DNA of 64,000 nucleotides from Qipengyuania_B thermophila (GCF_004153605.1 NZ_SDSI01000002.1:62001-126000); one strand, 5' to 3'. Positions 27,902 to 38,051 are shown, counted from the stretch's first letter. A program made the numbers and translations. Notes: generated by a model from the sequence alone, not told the origin.

Positions 27902-28927
27902 CTACCAGCCCTTCACCGGCTGCAGCTTCGAGCGGGTCCACACCGGCATCGGGTGGGGCGCCACCGGGCGGTTGACCACCGCCTCGCGAAAAGCGGCGGC
28001 GACGTGGCGCAGCTTGGCAGCCTTGCCGATCACCACGCGCTCGTCCCAGGCGTTCTGCCCTCGGGCGAGAACTTCGTGCCCGATGGCGGCATAGATGCGG
28101 GCGGCAGCGAGGATCGCCCAGCGCTGCCGGAAGGGCAGCCGGGCTGCGCCGAGACGGGCCGCCGCGACGTGCGTGTCCATCATGCCGATCAGCCGCGGCA
28201 TGATGGAGGCGAGGACGAAACGATTTTCGGGGCGCGCGTGCGCGCCGGGCGCAAGATCCTTCTCGGCCAGCCATTCCTGCGGCAGGTAGCAGCGCCCGGC
28301 CGCCGCATCCTCGACCACGTCCCTGGCGATGTTGGCGATCTGGAAGGCGAGGCCGAGATCGCAGGCGCGGTCATAGGTGTCGAAGTCCTCTCCCGGCACC
28401 CCCATCACCTTGGCCATCATCACGCCCACCGCGCCGGCCACATGGTAGCAGTAGCGCATCATGTCGCCCTCCGACCGTGGCTGCCACCCCGTCGCGTCGA
28501 GGGCAAAGCCGCCGATCACGTCGTCGGCCATGTCGCGGGTGATGCCGGCTTCGGCCGCGACCATGCCGAACCCGTCGAAGGCGGGGTCTGCGGTCGGCAG
28601 TCCGTCAAAGGCACGGCGGGTCAGGACCCGGATCGCCTGCACCTTGTCCTCGGCCGCCTTGCTCTCGCCCATGCGGCCGCCGAGGTGCTGATCGTCGGCG
28701 ATGTCGTCGCAGCGCCGGCACCAGGCATAGAGCAGCCACACCCGCTCGCGGGTGTTCCGGTCGAGAAGCCGGGATGCGAGCGCGAAGGATCGCGACCCCT
28801 TGGCGATGGCCTCGCGCGCCTTCCACACCAGCTCGGCGCGATCGTTGCCGCCGCCCGCCCGCGCGGGCGTCTCGATCAGGACGCGCGAAGGCGCCAGCAT
28901 CCGCGGACTGCGTGACTGGACGTTCAC
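27902..28927 (-). CDS. crtB: Phytoene synthase
   Basis: This 341-residue enzyme condenses two geranylgeranyl diphosphates to phytoene, the first committed step of carotenoid synthesis. The two Mg-binding aspartate-rich regions are WCRRCDDIADD and GLAFQIANIARDVVEDAAAG, with RCYLPQEWL following as in the squalene/phytoene synthase family. It starts with GTG overlapping the stop of the LOG gene (GTGA) and is the last gene of crtY-crtI-LOG-crtB. Geranylgeranyl diphosphate synthase (crtE) is not in the window. Confidence 0.96.
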   Translation of the reverse strand: MNVQSRSPRMLAPSRVLIETPARAGGGNDRAELVWKAREAIAKGSRSFALASRLLDRNTRERVWLLYAWCRRCDDIADDQHLGGRMGESKAAEDKVQAIRVLTRRAFDGLPTADPAFDGFGMVAAEAGITRDMADDVIGGFALDATGWQPRSEGDMMRYCYHVAGAVGVMMAKVMGVPGEDFDTYDRACDLGLAFQIANIARDVVEDAAAGRCYLPQEWLAEKDLAPGAHARPENRFVLASIMPRLIGMMDTHVAAARLGAARLPFRQRWAILAAARIYAAIGHEVLARGQNAWDERVVIGKAAKLRHVAAAFREAVVNRPVAPHPMPVWTRSKLQPVKGW

Positions 28928-29517
28928 AGCTCCGCGGCCTCCATCTGGAAGATCGGCCGGTGCGGCTCATGCGCCTCCAGCAGGCCGAGCAGCGCCGGAA
29001 GATCCTCGGCCACCTTGAGGATCGTCTGGTGCGCAGGTCGGATGAAGCCGACCGCCGCCATGTGGCGGTTGAAGGCGACGAGATGGTCGTAGAAGCCGAA
29101 CGCGTTGAGCAGACCGACCGGCTTGTCGTGGTAGCCAAGCTGCGCCCAGCTGATCGCTTCCCACAGCTCGTCCATCGTGCCCACCCCGCCGGGAAGGGTG
29201 ATGAAGCCGTCGGACAGGTCCGTGAACTGCTGCTTGCGCTCGTGCATGCCGCCGACGAGGCGCAGGTCGGTGCAGTCGCGGTTGGCGACCTCGCTTCCGG
29301 CGAGGGCATGAGGGATGACGCCGATGACCTCGCCGCCCGCCTCCAACGCCCCGGCGGCAAGCGCACCCATCAGTCCCAGCCTGCCGCCGCCATAAACGAC
29401 GCCGATGCCGCGCCGCGCCAGCTCTGCGCCCGTGGCCCGTGCAAGGGTCATGTAGCGCGGGTCCGCCGGCGTGGCCGACCCGCAATACACCGCCACTCTG
29501 TGCAATCGCCGTGTCAC
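28924..29517 (-). CDS. LOG-family (TIGR00730) nucleotide 5'-monophosphate phosphoribohydrolase
   Basis: This 197-residue protein has the LOG/lysine-decarboxylase-like fold. VVYGGGRLGLMGALA is the N-terminal nucleotide loop, and the catalytic signature PGGVGTMDELWEA fits PGGxGTxxE. LOG enzymes cleave ribose-5-phosphate from cytokinin nucleotides or from AMP/CMP; the true substrate here is unknown. The start is a GTG at 29517 overlapping the crtI stop (GTGA), and its own stop overlaps the crtB GTG the same way. It is therefore translationally locked between two carotenoid genes. The frame is open further upstream but that part is inside crtI. Confidence 0.92.
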   Translation of the reverse strand: MTRRLHRVAVYCGSATPADPRYMTLARATGAELARRGIGVVYGGGRLGLMGALAAGALEAGGEVIGVIPHALAGSEVANRDCTDLRLVGGMHERKQQFTDLSDGFITLPGGVGTMDELWEAISWAQLGYHDKPVGLLNAFGFYDHLVAFNRHMAAVGFIRPAHQTILKVAEDLPALLGLLEAHEPHRPIFQMEAAEL

Positions 29518-31049
29518 CTGACGAGATCCTCGACCATGAGTTTCGCCGTTGCCTTGGCGCTGCCCACCACCCCCGGTATGCCCGCGCCCGGGTGAGTCCC
29601 GGCTCCGACGAGGTAGAAGTTCTGCAGCACGTCGTCGCGGTTGTGGCCGCGGAACCATGCACTTTGGGTTAACAGCGGTTCGAGCGAGAACGCGCTGCCG
29701 ACATGGGCATTGAGGTCGTGGGCGAAATCCGTGGGCGCGTAGTGGAACTTGGTCACGATCCGCGCGTGGATGTCGGGGATCAGCCGCCGGCCCAGCTCGT
29801 CGAGGATGCGCCGCTCCAGCACGGGGCCGATCTCGTTCCAGTCGATCGCCAGCTTGCCCATGTGGGCGACCGGGACGAGGGCATAGAACGTGCTCTTGCC
29901 TTCGGGGGCCATGCCGGGATCGGTGACCGTCGGGTGGTGCAGGTAGATGGAAAAGTCCTGCGGCAGCACGCCGTGGTCGTAGATGTCCTCGAGCAGCCCC
30001 TTGTAGCGCGGCCCGAACAGGATGCAGTGGTGCGGAATGCCGGGCCAAGTGCCCTCGATGCCGAAATGAACGACGAACAGGCTGGGCGAAAAGCTCTTGC
30101 GCTTGAGGCTGCGGGCGTAGGATCGCCCCCGCGCCGTTCCGCCCAGAAGGTCGCGATAGGAATGCATGATGTCCGCGTTGCTGGCGACGGCATCGAAGGT
30201 GCCGCTCCAGCCTGAAGCGGTCTCGACCTGCTGGACCCGGTTGCCCGGCGCGTGCAGGGCGGTGACCGGATCGCCCAGCCGGATCGTGCCGCCGATCCGC
30301 TCGAACTGCGTCACCATCGCAGCGACCAGCCGGTTGGTTCCGCCCTTCGCCCACCACACGCCGCCGTCCTTCTCCAGCTTGTGGATGAGCGCATAGATGG
30401 CGCTTGTCCGCATCGGATTGCCGCCGACGAGCAGGGTGTGGAAGCTCAGCGCCTCGCGCAGGCGCTCGTTGGTGACGAAGCTCGACACCATGGAATAGAC
30501 GGAGCGGTACGCCTGGTTCTTCGCCAAAGCCGGCGCGGCCTTCAGCATCGACTTGAAGTCGAGGAAAGGCACATGGCCGAGCTTGATGTATCCTTCCCGC
30601 CAGACTTCCTCGGAATAGGCCAGGAACCGCTGGTATCCGCCGACATCCTCCGGATTGAGCTTGACGATCTCGGACCTCAGGTGATCCTCGTCGTTCGAAT
30701 AGTCGAACTGCGTGCCGTCCGGCCACATGAGCCGGTAGAATGGCTTCACCTCCAGAAGTTCGACATCGCGGGCCATGTCGTGCCCGGTGAGCGCCCACAA
30801 CTCGCGCAGGCAGTCGGGGTCGGTGATGACGGTCGGTCCGGCGTCGAACGTGAAGCCGTCCCGCTCCCAGAAATAGGCCCGGCCTCCCGGCTTGTCGCGG
30901 CCCTCAACGAGCGTGGTGGCGATGCCCGCGCTCTGTAGCCGGATGGCCAGCGCCAGTCCCCCGAACCCTGCGCCGATGACGCAGGCGCTGCGTCCCGTGT
31001 GCGGTGCGGTCTCGCTGGCCGGCCGGGTGCGATCAACGACATCATGCAT
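29514..31049 (-). CDS. crtI: Phytoene desaturase
   Basis: This 511-residue FAD enzyme desaturates phytoene to lycopene. The dinucleotide motif is VIGAGFGGLALAIRLQSAG near residue 23, then GGRAYFWERDGFTFDAGPT. The C-terminal bacterial-type phytoene dehydrogenase signature is LVGAGTHPGAGIPGVVGSAK. The ATG at 31049 (MHDVVDR) overlaps the crtY 3' end by eight bases; the ribosome site is weak, so translation may depend on coupling to crtY. Confidence 0.97.
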   Translation of the reverse strand: MHDVVDRTRPASETAPHTGRSACVIGAGFGGLALAIRLQSAGIATTLVEGRDKPGGRAYFWERDGFTFDAGPTVITDPDCLRELWALTGHDMARDVELLEVKPFYRLMWPDGTQFDYSNDEDHLRSEIVKLNPEDVGGYQRFLAYSEEVWREGYIKLGHVPFLDFKSMLKAAPALAKNQAYRSVYSMVSSFVTNERLREALSFHTLLVGGNPMRTSAIYALIHKLEKDGGVWWAKGGTNRLVAAMVTQFERIGGTIRLGDPVTALHAPGNRVQQVETASGWSGTFDAVASNADIMHSYRDLLGGTARGRSYARSLKRKSFSPSLFVVHFGIEGTWPGIPHHCILFGPRYKGLLEDIYDHGVLPQDFSIYLHHPTVTDPGMAPEGKSTFYALVPVAHMGKLAIDWNEIGPVLERRILDELGRRLIPDIHARIVTKFHYAPTDFAHDLNAHVGSAFSLEPLLTQSAWFRGHNRDDVLQNFYLVGAGTHPGAGIPGVVGSAKATAKLMVEDLVR

Positions 31050-32235
31050 GGCTGGGATCCGTTCGGGCAAGGGGAGGGCAGTGGCTGGCGAGCGCGCCGA
31101 AGGCGCGGGTGACGGGGACGGGCGGGCGCCCGGCAAGGATACGCGCGCGGTCGGCCCAGGTCGAGCGGGCCGCGTAGAACCGCTCGATCAGTGGCGCGGG
31201 CAGGCGGTAGAAATGCTGGAAGACGCGATACCGCTGCGCAGGATGTGCGGCTCCGAACAGCATCCGTCCGAGCAGGCGGTAAAATCCCGTGGCCTGCCAG
31301 TGCCGGCGGGCCTCGGCATCCAGCATCGCGGCAAGATCGGCGTGCGGAGCCGACAGGGCCCTTGCCACGAGAGTCGCCACGCGAGCCGCGTGCGGCAGGG
31401 TGTAGGAGGTCAGCGGATGAACGAACCCGCCGCGCGCGCCGGCGCGCGCCACGCCGGGAGTGCGGTGTGCCTCCTGGAAGGCCGCAAAGTCGCCTCCCGT
31501 GATGACAGGCAGCGTGCCCGTCTCCTCCGCCATCGGCTTCCCCGACCAGCCGCGGGCGCGCACGTAGTCGGCAATGCGCTGCCGCAGCAGCGGTTCGTCG
31601 AGCACCGGCGTGTCGGCGTAGTAGGTGTCCTCGAGGAACAGCGTGTCGGCACCGAGCGGAAGGAGATAGAGGAAGCGGTAGCCATCCGCCTGCACAACCG
31701 TGGCGTCCATGATGACCGGCCCTGCCATGCCATGCGGGCGGTCGAGCCGCCATTCCTGGCCTAGGAACACCTGCCAGCCGCCTCTCAGCGTCCGGGTTTC
31801 CTTCAGGCCCCGGCAGTCGATCACGTGGCGCGCCTCGATACGTGTGCCGCTGGCAAGCGTCACGCCCCCGGCATCAAGTCCCGCCACGGTCTGCCCGGTC
31901 ATGATGCTGCCCGGCTTCAGCGTGCGTTCGAGCGTGTCGGCGAAGTCCCGGCTGGCAAGGGAATTGTATGGCGTCGGCAGCGCCCGCGAGTAGGCGGGAA
32001 AGCGCACCGTGTAGCTGTCGTTCCAGCGCGCCGAGGGAAAGCAGGACAGCAACGCCGCGCTTTCGGCGTCGAGATCGCTGCCGAACCAGCTCCAGCGATG
32101 ATTGCCCCCCGGGCGTTCGCCACCCTCGACGAGCGCGATCGCCGCCGCGGGGTGGCTGCGCGCCACCGCCAGCGCGATCAGTCCGCCCGCGAGGCCGCCA
32201 CCCGCGATGGCGATGTCTGCCTTCTGGAGAGCCAT
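31042..32235 (-). CDS. crtY: Lycopene beta-cyclase
   Basis: This 397-residue flavoprotein cyclises lycopene to beta-carotene. The N-terminal ADIAIAGGGLAGGLIALA is the FAD-binding loop and RPGGNHRWSWF, LEDTYYAD and GARGGFVHPLTSYTLP are CrtY family blocks. The start at 32235 (MALQKAD) is chosen because it places the Rossmann motif at the N-terminus; the open frame extends 42 codons upstream without family similarity. It is the first gene of the carotenoid operon and diverges from the MipA gene, so the operon promoter should lie between 32236 and 32359. Hydroxylase or ketolase genes for later xanthophyll steps are not in the window. Confidence 0.95.
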   Translation of the reverse strand: MALQKADIAIAGGGLAGGLIALAVARSHPAAAIALVEGGERPGGNHRWSWFGSDLDAESAALLSCFPSARWNDSYTVRFPAYSRALPTPYNSLASRDFADTLERTLKPGSIMTGQTVAGLDAGGVTLASGTRIEARHVIDCRGLKETRTLRGGWQVFLGQEWRLDRPHGMAGPVIMDATVVQADGYRFLYLLPLGADTLFLEDTYYADTPVLDEPLLRQRIADYVRARGWSGKPMAEETGTLPVITGGDFAAFQEAHRTPGVARAGARGGFVHPLTSYTLPHAARVATLVARALSAPHADLAAMLDAEARRHWQATGFYRLLGRMLFGAAHPAQRYRVFQHFYRLPAPLIERFYAARSTWADRARILAGRPPVPVTRAFGALASHCPPLARTDPSHA

Positions 32236-32359
32236 GCCGCGCCCAAGTAGGCGTGAACCGCGTCCGGGGCAATTGCTTGCCTGCCCGTTCGCGAGGGTGC
32301 AGGAACACAACCGGACGCCAATGGTTCGCGGCGGAGCAAGGCAGACGAGTGGAGGGGGC

Positions 32360-33265
32360 ATGGAACGACGCAGGGAGGGCGCGCGGAGCGGACGCTGCGG
32401 GGTGGCGCGCTGGGCCGCGGGGCTGCTCGGCCTGACGCTGGCGACCGCGGGTCAGGCGCAGGAACGTGGTGCGCCGGCGACCCTGCCCGACCTGCCGGCC
32501 GAAAGCGTCTTCGACGGCGATTTCATCACGGTGGGGATCGGGGTTGCGCGTTCGCCCAGCTATTCAGGGTCGGACGACTATGTCTTCACCGTCCTGCCGC
32601 TGGTCCAGGGGCGGGTCGGGGGCATCGGCATCAGTCCGCGGCCTGCGGGCCTCGCGCTCGATCTGCTGCCCGACGACGACACCGGCCCTCAGTTCGCGCT
32701 CGGTCCGGTGATCCGCCTCAACCGCGACCGTGTCCGGCGGATCGAGGATCCCGTGGTCGCCGCCTACGGGCGGCTCGACACGGCCGTCGAGGTGGGGCCG
32801 AGCGTCGGGATTGCGTTTCCCGCGGTGCTCAACCCGTTCGACCGGCTGAGCGTCAGCGTGGATGTGGTGTGGGATGTGGCGGGCGCGCATCGCGGCAGCG
32901 TGGTCTCTCCCTCGGTGTCGTACTTCACCCCGCTGAGCCGGGGCGCCGCCGCCTCGCTGTCGGTCGGGGCGAACCGGATCGATGACGATTATGCGCGCTA
33001 CTACTACTCCGTTCCCACGGCCGCGCCGGGCGTTGCCGGGCAGACGCTCGCCCCGTTCGCCGCGCAAGGCGGGTGGGAAAGCGTGAACGCCGGTCTGCTC
33101 GGGGCGGTCGACCTTGACGGCGACCTGACCAATGGCGGCTTCTCACTCGTCGGCATCGGGGCCTACACGCGGCTGGCCGGTTCTGCGCGCCGCACCCCCT
33201 TCACCAGCGTCCGAGGTAGCGCCGACCAGTGGCTGCTCGGCCTCGGGGTGGGTTACACCTTCTGA
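32360..33265 (+). CDS. MipA/OmpV-family outer-membrane protein
   Basis: This 301-residue protein has a cleavable signal ending near GQAQERG, after a basic N-terminus. ITVGIGVARSPSYSGSDDY is the typical MipA/OmpV opening, and it ends in a beta-barrel pattern closing with aromatic Phe (LGLGVGYTF). MipA was described as a scaffold linking murein synthases and hydrolases; most relatives are simply outer-membrane barrels. GGAGGGGG directly precedes the ATG at 32360, which rules against upstream in-frame starts. It is divergent from crtY. Confidence 0.88.
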   Translation: MERRREGARSGRCGVARWAAGLLGLTLATAGQAQERGAPATLPDLPAESVFDGDFITVGIGVARSPSYSGSDDYVFTVLPLVQGRVGGIGISPRPAGLALDLLPDDDTGPQFALGPVIRLNRDRVRRIEDPVVAAYGRLDTAVEVGPSVGIAFPAVLNPFDRLSVSVDVVWDVAGAHRGSVVSPSVSYFTPLSRGAAASLSVGANRIDDDYARYYYSVPTAAPGVAGQTLAPFAAQGGWESVNAGLLGAVDLDGDLTNGGFSLVGIGAYTRLAGSARRTPFTSVRGSADQWLLGLGVGYTF

Positions 33266-33340
33266 TCCTCCGCCCAGCCTGAGGGTTGTCGAGGAGGCGC
33301 GCCTGCGGCACACTTGCTCGGGCGCAAAGGGGGCAGCGGC

Positions 33341-34627
33341 ATGAGACACGCGACGCGTTTGGCAATGACGGCGGCGGCATGTGGCATGCTGCTGACATGG
33401 TCGGCTTCGGCCCGCGCCGAGACGATCGTCATCCACGCCGGCTCCGTCATCGTCGATGCCGCAGGCGAACCGACCGGACCGGCCACGGTGATCGTGCAGG
33501 ACGACCGGATCGTCGCGGTCGAGCAGGGGCACAGAGCCCCTGCGGCCGGGGAGCGGGTCGTCGACCTGCGTGCCCTGACCGTGCTGCCGGGCCTTGTCGA
33601 TCTTCACGTCCACCTGACCTCGGATCCGGGCGGCGAATTCTGGCGCGATGCGACCGATCCGCCGGAATGGTCCATGGTGGTCGGCGTCCGCAACGCGCGC
33701 CGCACGCTGAAGGCCGGCTTCACCACCGTCCGCGAGGCAGGAAGCAGCGGGCAGAGCGCCTTCGCCCTGCGCCGGGCGACAGAGGAAGGAGTCATCCCCG
33801 GCCCCCGCATCGTGGCCGCCGGCCCGCCCATCGCGATCATCGGCGGGCATGGCGATGTGAACGGTTTCCGGCCCGACGTGAACGCTGTGCTGACCAGCGG
33901 CTTCACCTGCACCGGGCCGGTCGAGTGCGCGGCACGGGTGCGGCGGGCGGCGCAGAACGGTGCCGATGTCATCAAGATCACCGCGACCGGCGGCGTGCTG
34001 AGCCAGCAGGGGCGCGGGCTGGAAGCGCACTTTTCCGACGCGGAGATGACCGCAATCGTCGACACGGCACGGTCGCTCGGCCTCAAGGTCATGGCTCACG
34101 CGCACGGCGCGCGGGGCATCGAAGCGGCTGCCCGGGCAGGCGTGGCGACGGTGGAGCACGGCACCTATCTCGATCCGCCGGCCGCCGCAGCCATGCGGCG
34201 CAGCGGCACGGTGCTGGTGCCGACGCTGATGGCGTTTCAGGGGATCAGCGAGCGGCTGGGCAAGGGCGTCTACACGCCGGTGGTCGAGGACAAGGTGCGG
34301 GCCGTCGCGCAAAGCGCCGGCGTGTTCCTGCGGCGCGCCCTCGATCTCGGCGTGCCGGTCGCTTTCGGCACCGACGCCGGGGTGTTCGAGCACGGGCGCA
34401 ACGCGGGCGAGTTCCGGCTGCTGCTGGCGCAGGGCATGACGAGCCGGCAGGCCCTGGCGAGCGCGACGACGGATGCGGCCCGCGTGCTGGGGCTGGAGAC
34501 GCAGATCGGCCGGCTTGCTCCCGGATTCAGCGCCGACCTCATCGCTGTCGCCGGCAATCCGCTGCGCGATGCGACCGTGCTTGAACGCGTGGAATGGGTC
34601 ATGGCTCGCGGACGGGTGGCAGAGTAG
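33341..34627 (+). CDS. Exported amidohydrolase (imidazolonepropionase-like)
   Basis: This 428-residue protein has a signal peptide (about 24 residues, ending ASARAE) and a single metal-dependent amidohydrolase domain. LPGLVDLHVHL holds the first metal-binding histidines, DVIKITATGG the probable carbamylated lysine, VMAHAHG and VEHGTYLD further histidines, and VAFGTDAGV the catalytic aspartate. Close relatives act as Xaa-Pro dipeptidase-like or imide/carbamate hydrolases, but the substrate cannot be set. The ATG at 33341 has AAAGGGGG upstream. It is a second exported amidohydrolase in the window and lacks the beta-propeller of the one at 17016. Confidence 0.9.
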   Translation: MRHATRLAMTAAACGMLLTWSASARAETIVIHAGSVIVDAAGEPTGPATVIVQDDRIVAVEQGHRAPAAGERVVDLRALTVLPGLVDLHVHLTSDPGGEFWRDATDPPEWSMVVGVRNARRTLKAGFTTVREAGSSGQSAFALRRATEEGVIPGPRIVAAGPPIAIIGGHGDVNGFRPDVNAVLTSGFTCTGPVECAARVRRAAQNGADVIKITATGGVLSQQGRGLEAHFSDAEMTAIVDTARSLGLKVMAHAHGARGIEAAARAGVATVEHGTYLDPPAAAAMRRSGTVLVPTLMAFQGISERLGKGVYTPVVEDKVRAVAQSAGVFLRRALDLGVPVAFGTDAGVFEHGRNAGEFRLLLAQGMTSRQALASATTDAARVLGLETQIGRLAPGFSADLIAVAGNPLRDATVLERVEWVMARGRVAE

Positions 34628-34799
34628 CCGCGCTGCCCCCTTTGGAATTCCGCCCACGCGCGGAGCCGTCTCATTGCGGGTCATGCGGCGAGGAGGCTCC
34701 GCCTTCGCACTGGCAATTCCGCACCGTCTGACGCATACAGGCCCGGTCTGCCGCTGCCGGATGACCGGGTCTGCGGATGCGTGGTCATGGGGAAGTGCG

Positions 34800-35042
34800 G
34801 TGGAAACTGTTTGGGACTGGTTGACGGTTTTCTGCTTTGCCGGACTGGTGACACTGATGCTTCAGCGGTCGAGCGAGGAGGTGTTGCGCGACAAGCTCTG
34901 GCACTACGCACCGCCGGCCGTGGGCTGCGCCGTCGCCAATTACCTGGGCAATGAGGAGATGCATGTTCCCGCGGCGATCGTCCTTGCGGCAGTCATCGTT
35001 TACGTGTTCGTGGTCCTGAAGGTGCGATTGCCGCGGTTCTGA
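34800..35042 (+). CDS. XrtV sorting system accessory protein
   Basis: This 80-residue membrane protein starts with GTG at 34800 preceded by GGGGAAG. METVWDWLTVFCFAGLVTLML followed by LWHYAPPAVGCAVANYLGNE is a pattern I recognise as the small protein annotated as the XrtV sorting system accessory protein in sphingomonads. Two transmembrane helices flank the conserved YAPPAVGCAVANYLGN core. Longer in-frame starts at 34683 and 34761 exist but add an unconserved leader. It lies at the left end of the exopolysaccharide locus, about 15 kb from the exosortase it presumably serves. Its molecular role is not known. Confidence 0.8.
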   Translation: METVWDWLTVFCFAGLVTLMLQRSSEEVLRDKLWHYAPPAVGCAVANYLGNEEMHVPAAIVLAAVIVYVFVVLKVRLPRF

Positions 35043-35186
35043 CAGCCTTAGGCGGGAGCGGCACGGGCCGCAAAGCCTGCCTCGATGCCGGAACGGTTCC
35101 GGGTGTCGTGCTGAACGCGTTGTGAGGTTGTGTGGCATGAGGGATAAGGACAGCGATCCCCACGCGTCGTCCGCTGCCGCAGCGGG

Positions 35187-36629
35187 ATGGCCCGGCGGCT
35201 TGCGACGTTCCATGACCCGGCGGGGGCCAACCTCGTGAACATCGAAACGCGCTTGGCGGGACAGTCCGAGCCGGGGTGGGCTGGCGCGGCGCAGCCACAC
35301 TGGGCCGCGCGGGACAAGCGTGCCGTGCTCTACGCGCTGTCCCTCCTTGCGGACGTGATCGCGCTGGTGCTCGGCTACCTTGTCGCGACCCACCTGCGCC
35401 CGGCCGAGAACCTCAACATCGGCGCACACTCCATCATTGCGGTGGCCCTGCCAGTGTTCGTGATGTTCGCCATCGCGCGCGAGGTGCAGTCGGTCGACAG
35501 CCTCGAAAGCCGCTCGGTCGCCATCAACCGCGCGCTGGGAGCGCTGGGTGCGACGGCGCTGATCATGCTTGGCGGCATCTTCCTTTTCGATGTCGACACC
35601 TTCTCACGGGTCGGTTTCCTCGTCACCTTCGCCACGGCAGCGCTGCTGATCATCGCGTTCAAGGTGGTGCTGGACAGTGTGGCGACGCGGTGGCTCGGAA
35701 GGGAAGCCACCTCGACCATCCTCGTGCTCGACGATCTCGAAGTTCCCCGCGACCTTGCGCACAGCGTCGTCGATGTGGCGGCTCTTCAGCTGTCCCCGTG
35801 TCTGCAGCACCCGGCCCGCATGGATGCGCTGTCGCGGATCATTGCGCCGTATGACCGGGTGGTGGTGGCCTGCACCTACGAGAAGCGGGCCAACTGGGCC
35901 ATGTTCCTGCGCAGCCACGATGTCGGGGGCGAGATCATTCTCGACCGCGATCTGCTTCACGGGGCCGTCGCCATTGGCGAGTATGCGACGAACGACACCA
36001 TCGTCCTGTCGCGCGGTCCGCTGAGCCTGGCGGCGCGGATCCAGAAGCGCATCTTCGACCTTGTCGTCGCGGGGCTTGCCATCGTGGCGCTGGGTCCGCT
36101 GCTGCTGCTCATCGCCGCGGCGATCAAGATCGACAGCCCGGGTCCGGTGCTCTTTCGTCAGGCACGCGTGGGACAGGGCAACCGTCAGTTCTCCATCTTC
36201 AAGTTCCGGTCGATGCGGGTGGAGCAACTCGACGCCGCAGGTCACGTCTCGACCCGCCGGGACGATGACCGGATCACCCGCGTCGGACGCTTTATCCGCA
36301 AGACGAGCCTCGACGAGCTCCCGCAGCTGTTCAACGTGGTCCTTGGCCACATGAGCATCGTCGGTCCGCGCCCGCACGCGCTCGGCTCGCATGCCGGCGA
36401 CGCGCTGTTCTGGGAGGCGACCAACCAGTACTGGCTGCGCCACGCCTTGAAGCCGGGCATCACCGGTCTCGCGCAGGTGCGCGGTTTTCGCGGCGCGACG
36501 GAACGGGTGGAGGATCTGCAGGCGAGGGTGCGTGCCGATCTCGAATATCTGGCAAGCTGGTCGCTGATGAACGACATCATCATCATGCTTCGCACCCTGC
36601 GCGTCGTGGTCCACAAGAACGCGTTCTGA
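35187..36629 (+). CDS. Polyprenyl glycosylphosphotransferase (initiating sugar transferase)
   Basis: This 480-residue enzyme should transfer a sugar-1-phosphate, probably glucose or galactose, onto undecaprenyl phosphate to start repeat-unit synthesis. Four N-terminal transmembrane helices (residues about 45-170) precede a degenerate CoA-binding-like domain. The C-terminal PglC-like catalytic domain has one helix, then [40 protein letters not shown] and SIVGPRPHA. This is the GumD/WcaJ architecture. The start is uncertain: ATG 35187 or GTG 35235, the latter overlapping the stop of a short unsupported frame. It begins the plus-strand run sugar transferase-Wzy-Wzx. Confidence 0.93.
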   Translation: MARRLATFHDPAGANLVNIETRLAGQSEPGWAGAAQPHWAARDKRAVLYALSLLADVIALVLGYLVATHLRPAENLNIGAHSIIAVALPVFVMFAIAREVQSVDSLESRSVAINRALGALGATALIMLGGIFLFDVDTFSRVGFLVTFATAALLIIAFKVVLDSVATRWLGREATSTILVLDDLEVPRDLAHSVVDVAALQLSPCLQHPARMDALSRIIAPYDRVVVACTYEKRANWAMFLRSHDVGGEIILDRDLLHGAVAIGEYATNDTIVLSRGPLSLAARIQKRIFDLVVAGLAIVALGPLLLLIAAAIKIDSPGPVLFRQARVGQGNRQFSIFKFRSMRVEQLDAAGHVSTRRDDDRITRVGRFIRKTSLDELPQLFNVVLGHMSIVGPRPHALGSHAGDALFWEATNQYWLRHALKPGITGLAQVRGFRGATERVEDLQARVRADLEYLASWSLMNDIIIMLRTLRVVVHKNAF

Positions 36630-36682
36630 ACGGGCTTCGAGGTCAGGCATCTCATGACAGACACCGGCGCAGGAACCATGGC

Positions 36683-38038
36683 ATGAGGTATGTCGGCATC
36701 GTGCTGGTGCTGCTGGCGGTGCCGGTGCTGATCGTTCTGCTCCGCAACAACCGTGCCCTTCGGCCGTACGCCTATGCGTGCATCGGCGTGTTCCCGGTCG
36801 TTCAGGGTTCGCTGAACCTCGATGCGAGCCTGTGGCAGTTCGGCGGGCTCGGCTACGTCAAGGGTCTGGTGTTCACGCTGCTGGACGCGCTGTGCATCGC
36901 GATCCTTGCCAACACGCGTTTCCGCGTCGGCAATCTGCCCTTCGTGACGTTGTTTCTCGCCTACATCGTCGCCGTGCTGCTCTCCATCCTTCAGGCGCCC
37001 GGCTTCTTTGCGCCCTTCAGCTACGCCTGGCAGCTCCTGCGCGCCTTTCTCGTCTTCATCACGGTGGCGACCGTCGTCCAGCAGCAGGGCGGCCTGCGGT
37101 GGATCGCCATCGGTCTGTCATGGGGCGCCATCATCCAGGGCGCGGTGACCACCTTCCAGCGCCTCGGCGGCGACATGCAGGCGCCCGGTACCCTGGGGCA
37201 CCAGAACATCACCGGCATGGTCATGCACTTCTCGACGCTGCCTCTGCTGGCGCTGCTGCTCGCCGGCAGCCGCTCCAAATTGTACATGGCGGGGGTGGCC
37301 GGCGGCTTTGTCACCGTGGCGCTTGGCGCGTCGCGCGGCTCGATCGGCTTTCTCGGTCTCGGCCTGGCCCTGCTGCTCGTGCTCTCGCTGGCGCGGCGGG
37401 TCACCGGCGCGAAAGTGGCAACGGTGGGCGTCACCGCGCTTCTGATTGCGGCGGCTGCACCCGTCATGCTGGCCGGGCTTGAACAGCGTCTGTCGAACCT
37501 GTCGCAGTTCGGCGCTGTCGACGAAGAGCGGGAGGCGTTTGAGAAGGCGGCTGCCGCGATGTTCGCCGACAATCCGCTCGGGGTCGGCGCCAACCGATAT
37601 ACCTTGGTGGCGAACACGGAGGGCTATTCGGAACGCGCTGGCGTGTTCTGGGGGGAAGGCAGCCGGTCGGCCGTTGTTCACAATCTCTACTACCTGACCG
37701 CCGCGGAACTAGGGTGGTTTGGTCTCGTAACGCTGATCCCCTTCCTCGCGTGGAGCATCGCGCTTGGCTTGTTCTACACCTTCCGAAGCCGGCATGATCC
37801 GCGCGGCGACATCGTTCTCGGCTGCACCTGCGCCTTGCTGGCCATGGCGTTGCAGAGCCTTTACGAGTGGGTGTTCGTGATGAGCTCGATGAACTACGCC
37901 TTCGCCACCAGCTTGGGGATCATGGCGGGGTGCATCGTGAGAATGCGACAGGAGACAAAGGCGCGCCACGCGACGCGTGCTGCGGCACATGCTGCCTCCC
38001 GCAAGCGCCACTCGCCTGCGCCGGGCGTTGCTGCCTAG
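36683..38038 (+). CDS. O-antigen ligase/polymerase-like protein (Wzy)
   Basis: This 451-residue protein has about 11-12 hydrophobic segments with the O-antigen ligase domain (PF04932). The large periplasmic loop (about residues 270-330) contains [12 protein letters not shown] and later [14 protein letters not shown], a typical Wzy/WaaL pattern including the conserved His. In this setting it most likely polymerises flipped repeat units. It lies 53 bases after the sugar transferase and 13 bases before the flippase. The C-terminus is rich in Arg, Ala and His. Confidence 0.87.
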   Translation: MRYVGIVLVLLAVPVLIVLLRNNRALRPYAYACIGVFPVVQGSLNLDASLWQFGGLGYVKGLVFTLLDALCIAILANTRFRVGNLPFVTLFLAYIVAVLLSILQAPGFFAPFSYAWQLLRAFLVFITVATVVQQQGGLRWIAIGLSWGAIIQGAVTTFQRLGGDMQAPGTLGHQNITGMVMHFSTLPLLALLLAGSRSKLYMAGVAGGFVTVALGASRGSIGFLGLGLALLLVLSLARRVTGAKVATVGVTALLIAAAAPVMLAGLEQRLSNLSQFGAVDEEREAFEKAAAAMFADNPLGVGANRYTLVANTEGYSERAGVFWGEGSRSAVVHNLYYLTAAELGWFGLVTLIPFLAWSIALGLFYTFRSRHDPRGDIVLGCTCALLAMALQSLYEWVFVMSSMNYAFATSLGIMAGCIVRMRQETKARHATRAAAHAASRKRHSPAPGVAA

Positions 38039-38051
38039 ACCGCCACAATTG

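Noticed and set aside
35137..35238. Small open frame of 33 codons upstream of the sugar transferase, whose stop overlaps an in-frame GTG
   Set aside because: The sequence is low-complexity (Ala/Ser/Arg) with no recognisable feature. The overlap with GTG is noted only as a reason for uncertainty in the sugar transferase start.
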